From Limnoperna fortunei (lineage: Eukaryota > Mollusca > Bivalvia > Mytilida > Modiolidae), in contig OX104111.1 of NCBI GenBank assembly GCA_944474755.1, positions 112,474,545 through 112,538,544 of the forward strand: a stretch of 64,000 bases of DNA, read 5' to 3'. The notes beneath the pieces were generated by a model. That model was not told the origin of the DNA. It saw only the letters and a list, made by a program, of their open reading frames with translations, and searched no databases. Each line of letters begins with the position of its first letter. The first letter of the stretch is position 1. Below are positions 20,902-34,699 of this stretch, in pieces. Both the position numbers and the translations under genes were made by a program.

Positions 20902-23900
20902 AATCGTTGTTGACCATTAGATGTAACGTTGTTTACTATAGGTTGCTGACCATAAGATGTTACGTTGTTTACTATAGGTTGCTGACCATAAGATGTTACG
21001 TTGTTTACTATAGGATGCTGACCATTAGATGTAACGTTGTTTACTATAGGTTGCTGACCATAAGATGTAACGTTGTTTACTATAGGTTACTGACCATAAG
21101 ATGTAACGTTGTTTACTATAGGTTGCTGACCATAAGATGTAACGTTGTTTACTATAGGTTGTTGACCATAAGATGTAACGTTGTTTACTATAGGTTGCTG
21201 ACCATAAGATGTAACGTTGTTTACTATAGGTTGCTGACCATAAGATGTAACTTTGTTTACTATAGGTTGCTGACCATAAGATGTAACGTTGTTTACTATA
21301 GGTTGCTGACCATAAGATGTAACGTTGTTTACTATAGGTTGCTGACCATAAGATGTAACGTTGTTTACTATAGGTTGCTGACCATAGGATGTAACGTTGT
21401 TTACTATAGGTTGCTGACCATAAGATGTAACTTTGTTTACTATAGGTTGCTGACCATAAGATGTAACGTTGTTTACTATAGGTTGCTGACCATAAGATGT
21501 TACGTTGTTTACTATAGGTTACTGACCATAAGATGTTACGTTGTTTACTATAGGTTGCTGACCATAAGATGTAACTTTGTTTACTATAGGTTGCTGACCA
21601 TAAGATGTAACGTTGTTTACTATAGGTTGCTGACCATAAGATGTAACGTTGTTTACTATAGGTTGCTGACCATAAGATGTAACTTTGTTTACTATAGGTT
21701 GCTGACCATAAGATGTTACGTTGTTTACTATAGGTTGCTGACCATAAGATGTAACGTTGTTTACTATAGGTTGCTGACCATAAGATGTAACGTTGTTTAC
21801 TATAGGTTGCTGACCATAAGATGTTACGTTGTTTACTATAGGTTGCTGACCATAAGATGTAACGTTGTTTACTATAGGTTGCTGACCATAAGATGTAACG
21901 TTGTTTACTATAGGTTGCTGACCATAAGATGTAACGTTGTTTACTATAGGTTGCTGACCATAAGATGTAACGTTGTTTACTATAGGTTGCTGACCATAAG
22001 ATGTAACGTTGTTTACTATAGGTTGCTGACCATAAGATGTAACGTTGTTTACTATAGGTTACTGACCATAAGATGTTACGTTGTTTACTATAGGTTGCTG
22101 ACCATAAGATGTAACGTTGTTTACTATAGGTTGCTGACCATAAGATGTAACGTTGTTTACTATAGGTTGCTGACCATAAGATGTAACTTTGTTTACTATA
22201 GGTTGCTGACCATAAGATGTAACGTTGTTTACTATAGGTTGTTGACCATTAGATGTAACGTTGTTTACTATAGGTTGCTGACCATAAGATGTAACTTTGT
22301 TTACTATAGGTTGTTGACCATTAGATGTAACGTTGTTTACTATAGGTTGCTGACCATAAGATGTAACGTTGTTTACTATAGGTTGCTGACCATAAGATGT
22401 AACTTTGTTTACTATAGGTTGCTGACCATAAGATGTAACGTTGTTTACTATAGGTTGTTGACCATTAGATGTAACGTTGTTTACTATAGGTTGCTGACCA
22501 TAAGATGTAACTTTGTTTACTATAGGTTGCTGACCATAAGATGTAACGTTGTTTACTACAGGTTGCTGACCATAAGATGTAACGTTGTTTACTATAGGTT
22601 GTTGACCATAAGATGTAACGTTGTTTACTATAGGTTGCTGAACATAAGATGTAACGTTGTTTACTATAGGTTGCTGACCATAAGATGTAACGTTGTTTAC
22701 TATAGGTTGCTGACCATAAGATGTAACGTTGTTTACTATAGGTTGCTGACCATAAGATGTAACGTTGTTTACTATAGGATGCTGACCATAAGATGTAACG
22801 TTGTTTACTATAGGTTGTTGACCATAAGATGTAACGTTGTTTACTATAGGATGCTGACCATAAGATGTAACGTTGTTTACTATAGGATGCTGACCATAAG
22901 ATGTAACGTTGTTTACTATAGGTTGCTGACCATAAGATGTAACTTTGTTTACTATAGGTTGCTGACCATAAGATGTAACGTTGTTTACTATAGGTTGTTG
23001 ACCATAAGATGTAACGTTGTTTACTATAGGTTGCTGACCATAAGATGTTACGTTGTTTACTATAGGTTGCTGACCATAAGATGTAACGTTGTTTACTATA
23101 GGTTGTTGACCATAAGATGTAACGTTGTTTACTATAGGTTGCTGACCATAAGATGTTACGTTGTTTACTATAGGTTGCTGACCATAAGATGTAACGTTGT
23201 TTACTATAGGTTGCTGACCATTAGATGTTACGTTGTTTACTATAGGTTGCTGACCATAAGATGTAACGTTGTTTACTATAGGTTGCTGACCATAAGATGT
23301 AACGTTGTTTACTACAGGTTGCTGACCATAAGATGTAACGTTGTTTACTATAGGATGCTGACCATAAGATGTAACGTTGTTTACTATAGGATGCTGACCA
23401 TAAGATGTAACGTTGTTTACTATAGGATGCTGACCATAAGATGTAACGTTGTTTACTATAGGTTACTGACCATAAGATGTAACGTTGTTTACTATAGGTT
23501 GCTGACCATAAGATGTAACGTTGTTTACTATAGGTTGCTGACCATAAGATGTAACGTTGTTTACTATAGGTTGCTGACCATAAGATGTAACGTTGTTTAC
23601 TATAGGTTGTTGACCATTAGATGTTACGTTGTTTACTATAGGTTGCTGACCATAAGATGTAACGTTGTTTACTATAGGTTGCTGACCATAAGATGTAACG
23701 TTGTTTACTATAGGTTGCTGACCATAAGATGTAACGTTGTTTACTATAGGTTGCTGACCATAAGATGTAACGTTGTTTACTATAGGTTGTTGACCATAAG
23801 ATGTAATGTTGTTTACTATAGGTTACTGACCATAAGATGTAACTTTGTTTACTATAGGTTGCTGACCATAAGATGTAACTTTGTTTACTATAGGTTGCTG

Positions 23901-26900
23901 ACCATAAGATGTAACGTTGTTTACTATAGGTTGCTGACCATAAGATGTAACGTTGTTTACTATAGGTTGCTGACCATAAGATGTAACGTTGTTTACTATA
24001 GGTTGCTGACCATAAGATGTAACGTTGTTTACTATAGGTTGCTGACCATAAGATGCAACGTTGTTTACTATAGGTTGCTGACCATAAGATGTTACGTTGT
24101 TTACTATAGGTTGCTGACCATAAGATGTAACGTTGTTTACTATAGGTTGTTGACCATAAGATGTAACGTTGTTTACTATAGGTTGCTGACCATAAGATGT
24201 AACGTTGTTTACTATAGGTTGCTGACCATAAGATGTAACGTTGTTTACTATAGGATGCTGACCATAGGATGTAACGTTGTTTACTATAGGTTGCTGACCA
24301 TAAGATGTAACGTTGTTTACTATAGGTTGCTGACCATAAGATGTAACGTTGTTTACTATAGGATGCTGACCATAAGATGTAACGTTGTTTACTATAGGTT
24401 GCTGACCATAAGATGTAACGTTGTTTACTATAGGATGCTGACCATAAGATGTAACGTTGTTTACTATAGGTTGCTGACCATAGGATGTTACGTTGTTTAC
24501 TATAGGATGCTGACCATAAGATGTAACGTTGTTTACTATAGGTTGCTGACCATAAGATGTAACGTTGTTTACTATAGGTTGTTGACCATAAGATGTAACG
24601 TTGTTTACTATAGGTTGCTGACCATAAGATGTAACGTTGTTTACTATAGGATGCTGACCATAAGATGCAACGTTGTTTACTATAGGTTGCTGACCATAAG
24701 ATGTAACTTTGTTTACTATAGGTTGCTGACCATAAGATGTAACGTTGTTTACTGTAGGTTACTGACCATAAGATGTAACGTTGTTTACTGTAGGTTGCTG
24801 ACCATAAGATGTAACGTTGTTTACTATAGGTTGCTGACCATAAGATGTAACGTTGTTTACTATAGGTTGCTGACCATAAGATGTAACGTTGTTTACTATA
24901 GGTTGCTGACCATAAGATGTTACGTTGTTTACTATAGGTTGCTGACCATAAGATGTAACGTTGTTTACTGTAGGTTACTGACCATAAGATGTAACGTTGT
25001 TTACTATAGGTTGCTGACCATAAGATGTAACGTTGTTTACTATAGGTTGCTGACCATAAGATGTAACGTTGTTTACTATAGGTTGCTGACCATAAGATGT
25101 AACGTTGTTTACTATAGGTTGCTGACCATAAGATGTAACGTTGTTTACTATAGGTTGTTGACCATTAGATGTTACGTTGTTTACTATAGGTTGCTGACCA
25201 TAAGATGTAACGTTGTTTACTATAGGTTGTTGACCATAAGATGTAACGTTGTTTACTATAGGTTGCTGACCATAAGATGTAACGTTGTTTACTATAGGTT
25301 GCTGACCATAAGATGTTACGTTGTTTACTATAGGTTGCTGACCATAAGATGTAACGTTGTTTACTATAGGTTGTTGACCATAAGATGTAACGTTGTTTAC
25401 TATAGGTTGCTGACCATAAGATGTTACGTTGTTTACTATAGGTTGCTGACCATAAGATGTAACGTTGTTTACTATAGGTTGCTGACCATAAGATGTAACG
25501 TTGTTTACTATAGGTTGCTGACCATAAGATGTAACGTTGTTTACTACAGGTTGCTGACCATAAGATGTAACGTTGTTTACTATAGGTTGCTGACCATAAG
25601 ATGTAACGTTGTTTACTATAGGTTACTGACCATAAGATGTAACGTTGTTTACTATAGGTTGCTGACCATAAGATGTAACGTTGTTTACTATAGGTTGCTG
25701 ACCATAAGATGTAACGTTGTTTACTATAGGTTGCTGACCATAAGATGTAACGTTGTTTACTATAGGTTGCTGACCATAAGATGTAACTTTGTTTACTATA
25801 GGTTGCTGACCATAAGATGTAACGTTGTTTACTATAGGTTGTTGACCATAGGATGTAACGTTGTTTACTATAGGTTGCTGACCATTAGATGTTACGTTGT
25901 TTACTATAGGTTGCTGACCATAAGATGTAACGTTGTTTACTATAGGTTGCTGACCATTAGATGTAACGTTGTTTACTATAGGATGCTGACCATAGGATGT
26001 AACGTTGTTTACTATAGGTTGCTGACCATTAGATGTAACGTTGTTTACTATAGGATGCTGACCATAGGATGTAACGTTGTTTACTATAGGTTGCTGACCA
26101 TAAGATGTAACGTTGTTTACTATAGGTTGTTGACCATAAGATGTTACGTTGTTTACTATAGGTTGTTGACCATAAGATGTTACGTTGTTTACTATAGGTT
26201 GTTGACCATAAGATGTTACGTTGTTTACTATAGGTTGCTGACCATAAGATGTTACGTTGTTTACTATAGGTTGTTGACCATAAGATGTAACGTTGTTTAC
26301 TATAGGTTGTTGATCATAAGATGTAACGTTGTTTACTATAGGTTGTTGACCATTAGATGTAACGTTGTTTACTATAGGTTGCTGACCATAAGATGTAACG
26401 TTGTTTACTGTAGGTTGCTGACCATTAGATGTAACGTTGTTTACTGTAGGTTGTTGACCATAAGATGTAACGTTGTTTACTATAGGTTGCTGACCATAAG
26501 ATGTAACGTTGTTTACTATAGGATGCTGACCATAGGATGTAACGTTGTTTACTATAGGATGCTGACCATAAGATGTAACGTTGTTTACTATAGGTTGCTG
26601 ACCATAAGATGTAACTTTGTTTACTATAGGTTGCTGACCATAAGATGTAACTTTGTTTACTATAGGTTGCTGACCATAAGATGTAACGTTGTTTACTATA
26701 GGTTGCTGACCATAAGATGTAACGTTGTTTACTATAGGTTGCTGACCATAAGATGTAACGTTGTTTACTATAGGTTGCTGACCATAAGATGTAACGTTGT
26801 TTACTATAGGTTGCTGACCATAAGATGTAACTTTGTTTACTATAGGTTGCTGACCATAAGATGTAACGTTGTTTACTATAGGTTGCTGACCATAAGATGT

Positions 26901-29900
26901 AACGTTGTTTACTATAGGTTGCTGACCATAAGATGTAACGTTGTTTACTATAGGTTGCTGACCATAAGATGTAACGTTGTTTACTATAGGATGCTGACAA
27001 TTAGATGTAACTTTGTTTACTATAGGTTGCTGACCATAAGATGTAACGTTGTTTACTATAGGTTACTGACCATAAGATGTAACGTTGTTTACTATTGGTT
27101 ACTGACCATAAGATGTAACGTTGTTTACTATAGGTTACTGACCATAAGATGTAACGTTGTTTACTATAGGTTGTTGACCATAAGATGTAACGTTGTTTAC
27201 TATAGGATGCTGACCATAAGATGTAACGTTGTTTACTATAGGTTGCTGACCATAGGATGTAACGTTGTTTACTATAGGATGCTGACCATAAGATGTAACT
27301 TTGTTTACTATAGGTTGCTGACCATAAGATGTAACGTTGTTTACTATAGGTTGTTGACCATAGGATGTAACGTTGTTTACTATAGGTTGCTGACCATAAG
27401 ATGTTACGTTGTTTACTATAGGTTACTGACCATAAGATGTTACGTTGTTTACTATAGGTTGCTGACCATAAGATGTAACGTTGTTTACTATAGGTTGTTG
27501 ACCATAAGATGTTACGTTGTTTACTATAGGTTGCTGACCATAAGATGTAACGTTGTTTACTATAGGTTGTTGACCATAAGATGTAACGTTGTTTACTATA
27601 GGATGCTGACCATAAGATGTAACGTTGTTTACTATAGGTTGCTGACCATAGGATGTAACGTTGTTTACTATAGGTTGCTGACCATAAGATGTTACGTTGT
27701 TTACTATAGGTTACTGACCATAAGATGTTACGTTGTTTACTATAGGTTGCTGACCATAAGATGTAACTTTGTTTACTATAGGTTGCTGACCATAAGATGT
27801 AACGTTGTTTACTATAGGTTGTTGACCATAGGATGTAACGTTGTTTACTATAGGTTGCTGACCATAAGATGTTACGTTGTTTACTATAGGTTACTGACCA
27901 TAAGATGTTACGTTGTTTACTATAGGTTGCTGACCATAAGATGTAACGTTGTTTACTATAGGTTACTGACCATAAGATGTAACGTTGTTTACTATAGGTT
28001 GCTGACCATAAGATGTAACGTTGTTTACTATAGGATGCTGACCATAAGATGCAACGTTGTTTACTATAGGTTGCTGACCATAAGATGTAACGTTGTTTAC
28101 TATAGGATGCTGACCATAAGATGTAACGTTGTTTACTATAGGTTGTTGACCATAAGATGTAACGTTGTTTACTATAGGTTGCTGACCATAAGATGTAACT
28201 TTGTTTACTATAGGTTGCTGACCATAAGATGTAACGTTGTTTACTATAGGTTGTTGACCATAAGATGTAACGTTGTTTACTATAGGTTGTTGACCATAAG
28301 ATGTAACGTTGTTTACTATAGGTTGCTGACCATAAGATGTAACGTTGTTTACTATAGGTTGTTGACCATAAGATGTAACGTTGTTTACTATAGGATGCTG
28401 ACCATAAGATGTAACGTTGTTTACTATAGGTTGTTGACCATAAGATGTAACGTTGTTTACTATAGGTTGCTGACCATAAGATGTAACGTTGTTTACTATA
28501 GGTTGCTGACCATAAGATGTAACGTTGTTTACTATAGGTTGCTGACCATAAGATGTAACGTTGTTACTATAGGTTGCTGACCATAAGATGTAACGTTGTT
28601 TACTGTAGGTTACTGACCATAAGATGTAACGTTGTTTACTATAGGTTGCTGACCATAAGATGTAACGTTGTTTACTATAGGTTGTTGACCATAAGATGTA
28701 ACGTTGTTTACTATAGGTTGCTGACCATAAGATGTAACGTTGTTTACTATAGGTTGCTGACCATAAGATGTAACGTTGTTTACTATAGGTTGCTGACCAT
28801 AAGATGTAACGTTGTTTACTATAGGTTGTTGACCATAGATGTAACGTTGTTTACTATAGGTTGCTGACCATAAGATGTAACGTTGTTTACTATAGGTTGC
28901 TGACCATAAGATGTAACTTTGTTTACTATAGGTTGCTGACCATAAGATGTAACGTTGTTTACTATAGGTTGCTGACCATAAGATGTAACGTTGTTTACTA
29001 TAGGTTGCTGACCATAAGATGTAACGTTGTTTACTATAGGTTGCTGACCATAAGATGTAACGTTGTTTACTATAGGTTGCTGACCATAAGATGTAACGTT
29101 GTTTACTATAGGTTGTTGACCATAAGATGTAACGTTGTTTACTATAGGTTGCTGACCATAAGATGTAACGTTGTTTACTATAGGTTGCTGACCATAAGAT
29201 GTAACGTTGTTTACTATAGGTTGCTGACCATAAGATGTTACGTTGTTTACTATAGGTTGCTGACCATAAGATGTAACGTTGTTTACTATAGGTTGTTGAC
29301 CATAAGATGTAACGTTGTTTACTATAGGTTGCTGACCATAAGATGTAACGTTGTTTACTATAGGTTGTTGACCATAAGATGTAATGTTGTTTACTATAGG
29401 TTGCTGACCATAAGATGTTACGTTGTTTACTATAGGTTGCTGACCATAAGATGTAACGTTGTTTACTATAGGTTGCTGACCATAAGATGTAACGTTGTTT
29501 ACTATAGGTTGTTGACCATAAGATGTAACGTTGTTTACTATAGGTTGTTGACCATAAGATGTAACGTTGTTTACTATAGGTTGTTGACCATAAGATGTAA
29601 CGTTGTTTACTATAGGTTGCTGACCATAAGATGTAACGTTGTTTACTATAGGTTGCTGACCATAAGATGTAACGTTGTTTACTATAGGTTGCTGACCATA
29701 AGATGTAACGTTGTTTACTATAGGATGCTGACCATAGGATGTAACGTTGTTTACTATAGGTTGCTGACCATAAGATGTAACGTTGTTTACTATAGGTTGT
29801 TGACCATAAGATGTAACGTTGTTTACTATAGGTTGCTGACCATAAGATGTAACGTTGTTTACTATAGGTTGCTGACCATAAGATGTAACGTTGTTTACTA

Positions 29901-32900
29901 TAGGATGCTGACCATAGGATGTAACGTTGTTTACTATAGGTTGCTGACCATAAGATGTAACGTTGTTTACTGTAGGTTGCTGACCATAAGATGTAACGTT
30001 GTTTACTATAGGTTGCTGACCATAAGATGTAACGTTGTTTACTATAGGTTGCTGACCCATAAGATGTTACGTTGTTTACTATAGGTTGCTGACCATAAGA
30101 TGTAACGTTGTTTACTATAGGGTTGCTGACCATAAGATGTAACGTTGTTTACTATAGGATGCTGACCATAAGATGTAACGTTGTTTACTATAGGTTGTTG
30201 ACCATAGGATGTAACGTTGTTTACTATAGGTTGTTGACCATAAGATGTTACGTTGTTTACTATAGGTTGCTGACCATAAGATGTAACGTTGTTTACTATA
30301 GGATGCTGACCATAAGATGTAACGTTGTTTACTATAGGATGCTGACCATAAGATGTAACGTTGTTTACTATAGGTTACTGACCATAAGATGTAACTTTGT
30401 TTACTATAGGTTGCTGACCATAAGATGTTACGTTGTTTACTATAGGATGCTGACCATAAGATGTAACTTTGTTTACTATAGGTTGCTGACCATAAGATGT
30501 AACGTTGTTTACTATAGGTTGTTGACCATAGGATGTAACGTTGTTTACTATAGGTTGCTGAGGTTGCTGACCATAAGATGTAACGTTGTTTACTATAGGT
30601 TGCTGACCATAAGATGTAACGTTGTTTACTATAGGTTGTTGACCATAGGATGTAACGTTGTTTACTATAGGTTGCTGACCATTAGATGTTACGTTGTTTA
30701 CTATAGGTTGCTGACCATAAGATGTAACGTTGTTTACTATAGGTTGCTGACCATTAGATGTTACGTTGTTTACTATAGGTTGCTGACCATAAGATGTAAC
30801 GTTGTTTACTATAGGTTGCTGACCATAAGATGTTACGTTGTTTACTATAGGTTGCTGACCATAAGATGTTACGTTGTTTACTATAGGTTGCTGACCATAA
30901 GATGTTACGTTGTTTACTATAGGTTGCTGACCATAAGATGTAACGTTGTTTACTATAGGTTGCTGACCATAAGATGTAACGTTGTTTACTATAGGTTGCT
31001 GACCATAAGATGTAACGTTGTTTACTATAGGATGCTGACCATAGGATGTAACGTTGTTTACTATAGGTTGCTGACCATAAGATGTAACGTTGTTTACTGT
31101 AGGTTGCTGACCATAAGATGTAACGTTGTTTACTATAGGTTGCTGACCATAAGATGTAACGTTGTTTACTATAGGATGCTGACCATAGGATGTAACGTTG
31201 TTTACTATAGGTTGCTGACCATAAGATGTAACGTTGTTTACTGTAGGTTGCTGACCATAAGATGTAACGTTGTTTACTATAGGTTGCTGACCATAAGATG
31301 TAACGTTGTTTACTATAGGTTGCTGACCATAAGATGTTACGTTGTTTACTATAGGTTGCTGACCATAAGATGTAACGTTGTTTACTATAGGTTGCTGACC
31401 ATAAGATGTAACGTTGTTTACTATAGGATGCTGACCATAAGATGTAACGTTGTTTACTATAGGTTGTTGACCATAGGATGTAACGTTGTTTACTATAGGT
31501 TGTTGACCATAAGATGTTACGTTGTTTACTATAGGTTGCTGACCATAAGATGTAACGTTGTTTACTATAGGATGCTGACCATAAGATGTAACGTTGTTTA
31601 CTATAGGTTACTGACCATAAGATGTAACTTTGTTTACTATAGGTTGCTGACCATAAGATGTTACGTTGTTTACTATAGGATGCTGACCATAAGATGTAAC
31701 TTTGTTTACTATAGGTTGCTGACCATAAGATGTAACGTTGTTTACTATAGGTTGTTGACCATAGGATGTAACGTTGTTTACTATAGGTTGCTGAGGTTGC
31801 TGACCATAAGATGTAACGTTGTTTACTATAGGTTGCTGACCATAAGATGTAACGTTGTTTACTATAGGTTGTTGACCATAGGATGTAACGTTGTTTACTA
31901 TAGGTTGTTGACCATAAGATGTTACGTTGTTTACTATAGGTTGCTGACCATAAGATGTAACGTTGTTTACTATAGGATGCTGACCATAAGATGTAACGTT
32001 GTTTACTATAGGTTACTGACCATAAGATGTAACTTTGTTTACTATAGGTTGCTGACCATAAGATGTTACGTTGTTTACTATAGGATGCTGACCATAAGAT
32101 GTAACTTTGTTTACTATAGGTTGCTGACCATAAGATGTAACGTTGTTTACTATAGGTTGTTGACCATAGGATGTAACGTTGTTTACTATAGGTTGCTGAG
32201 GTTGCTGACCATAAGATGTAACGTTGTTTACTATAGGTTGCTGACCATAAGATGTAACGTTGTTTACTATAGGTTGCTGACCATAAGATGTAACGTTGTT
32301 TACTATAGGTTGTTGACCATAAGATGTTACGTTGTTTACTATAGGTTGCTGACCATAAGATGTAACGTTGTTTACTATAGGATGCTGACCATAAGATGTA
32401 ACGTTGTTTACTATAGGTTGCTGACCATAAGATGTAACTTTGTTTACTATAGGTTGCTGACCATAAGATGTTACGTTGTTTACTATAGGATGCTGACCAT
32501 AAGATGTAACTTTGTTTACTATAGGTTGCTGACCATAAGATGTAACGTTGTTTACTATAGGTTGTTGACCATAGGATGTAACGTTGTTTACTATAGGTTG
32601 CTGAGGTTGCTGACCATAAGATGTAACGTTGTTTACTATAGGTTGCTGACCATAAGATGTAACGTTGTTTACTATAGGTTGTTGACCATAGGATGTAACG
32701 TTGTTTACTATAGGTTGCTGACCATTAGATGTTACGTTGTTTACTATAGGTTGCTGACCATAAGATGTAACGTTGTTTACTATAGGTTGCTGACCATTAG
32801 ATGTTACGTTGTTTACTATAGGTTGCTGACCATAAGATGTAACGTTGTTTACTATAGGTTGCTGACCATAAGATGTTACGTTGTTTACTATAGGTTGCTG

Positions 32901-34091
32901 ACCATAAGATGTTACGTTGTTTACTATAGGTTGCTGACCATAAGATGTAACGTTGTTTACTATAGGTTGCTGACCATAAGATGTTACGTTGTTTACTATA
33001 GGTTGCTGACCATAAGATGTAACGTTGTTTACTATAGGTTGCTGACCATAAGATGTAACGTTGTTTACTATAGGTTGTTGACCATAGGATGTAACGTTGT
33101 TTACTATAGGTTGCTGAGGTTGCTGACCATAAGATGTAACGTTGTTTACTATAGGTTGCTGACCATAAGATGTAACGTTGTTTACTATAGGTTGTTGACC
33201 ATAAGATGTAACGTTGTTTACTATAGGTTGTTGACCATAAGATGTAACGTTGTTTACTATAGGTTGCTGACCATAAGATGTAACGTTGTTTACTATAGGT
33301 TGCTGACCATAAGATGTAACGTTGTTTACTATAGGTTGCTGACCATAAGATGTAACGTTGTTTACTATAGGTTGCTGACCATAAGATGTAACGTTGTTTA
33401 CTATAGGTTGCTGACCATAAGATGTAACGTTGTTTACTATAGGTTACTGACCATAAGATGTAACGTTGTTTACTATAGGATGCTGACCATAAGATGTAAC
33501 GTTGTTTACTATAGGTTGCTGACCATAAGATGTAACGTTGTTTACTATAGGTTGCTGACCATAAGATGTAACGTTGTTTACTATAGGTTGCTGACCATAA
33601 GATGTAACGTTGTTTACTATAGGATGCTGACCATAAGATGTAACGTTGTTTACTATAGGTTGCTGACCATAAGATGTAACGTTGTTTACTATAGGTTGCT
33701 GACCATAAGATGTAACGTTGTTTACTATAGGTTACTGACCATAAGATGTAACGTTGTTTACTATAGGATGCTGACCATAAGATGTAACGTTGTTTACTAT
33801 AGGTTGCTGACCATAAGATGTAACGTTGTTTACTATAGGTTGCTGACCATAAGATGTAACGTTGTTTACTATAGGTTACTGACCATAGGATGTAACGTTG
33901 TTTACTATAGGTTGCTGACCATAAGATGTAACGTTGTTTACTATAGGTTACTGACCATAGGATGTAACGTTGTTTACTATAGGTTGCTGACCATAAGATG
34001 TAACGTTGTTTACTATAGGTTACTGACCATAGGATGTAACGTTGTTTACTATAGGTTGCTGACCATAAGATGTAACGTTGTTTACTATAGT
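20902..34091. repeat. 13.2-kb minisatellite of a 36-bp unit, about 365 copies
   Basis: The unit carries GTTGCTGACCATAAGATG and AACGTTGTTTACTATAG. It is highly homogeneous, with a few diagnostic substitutions (TTACGTT, TAACTTT, GGATGC, GTTACTG, CATAGGATG). Rare single-base indels at about 28563, 28834, 30057 and 30120 shift the frame. From about 30550 a 9-bp extra piece (GGTTGCTGA) marks junctions at 30560, 31793, 32198, 32603 and 33116. Three of the six frames lack stops, producing apparent proteins of 1333-2557 residues with a 12-residue period. I regard these as non-coding. Every unit has the palindrome AACGTT or a variant. Confidence 0.97.
31389..33116. repeat. Higher-order repeat inside the 36-bp array (405-bp blocks)
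   Basis: The GAGG mark of the 9-bp insertion is at 31793, 32198 and 32603. These are exactly 405 bp apart, which equals eleven 36-bp units plus 9 bp. The next gap (513) equals 14 units plus 9, and the previous one (1233) equals 34 units plus 9. The variant order inside the 405-bp blocks is almost identical, which shows block duplication. Confidence 0.85.
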
Positions 34092-34099
34092 TGTGTTTT

Positions 34100-34600
34100 T
34101 AATTTGTAACCTAAACGCTTGAATTATGGTCTATAATGCTTTTCCCAAACATTGGATAATTAAGTCTGAAGAATGTCCCAGTATTTATAATTACAATTAA
34201 CGACACATGATACAGCGCTAAGTCTCTTTGAATGAGATAAGAAGGCCATAGAAGTTTAACACGTTATTATTTGTACAATCGATATCGTAATAAAAACAAC
34301 AATTACAACTTTATAAATCACTTTAACTTGACGTTTCGCAGTTTAAATCAATTCATCAAAATATAATTATAATGATCTATGTAACACCAGTAATTACAGT
34401 AACTGATATTCCAATTGTTAAATCAGCCACGACACCCGCAGTTATTTACATTCAGTTTTGTAATAATTATTCTATGATACATGTAAGGCATATATGTTAT
34501 TAGTCCCGAATGTTTTGTAAATTATACTAATTTAACAAAAATTCTTCTAAATAATATCATTTACAATTGACCTGAACTAACAACACGATATTCAGCTTAC
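34100..34600. other. AT-rich spacer right of the satellite
   Basis: Unique AT-rich DNA. Nothing recognised. Confidence 0.5.
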
Positions 34601-34606
34601 ACCTAT

Positions 34607-34695
34607 TGGGGACCTCGGTGGCCGAGTGTTTGATTCCTTTGTCATACTATTGAACATTTGTGTGTTAGCATTTAGGCTCTGAATTCGACCCTTAT
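34607..34695 (+). mobile_element. 5' fragment of the tRNA-headed SINE
   Basis: GGGGACCTCGGTGGCCGAGT matches the head of the full SINE at 51235, and GAATTCGACCC is a decayed B box. The body is lost or unrecognisable. Confidence 0.55.
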
Positions 34696-34699
34696 TTCA

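Noticed and set aside
20907..28580. 2557-residue open frame, and similar ones to 34109 on both strands
   Set aside because: Pure 36-bp minisatellite; three frames are open at once on two strands, with no start context, domain or splice evidence.
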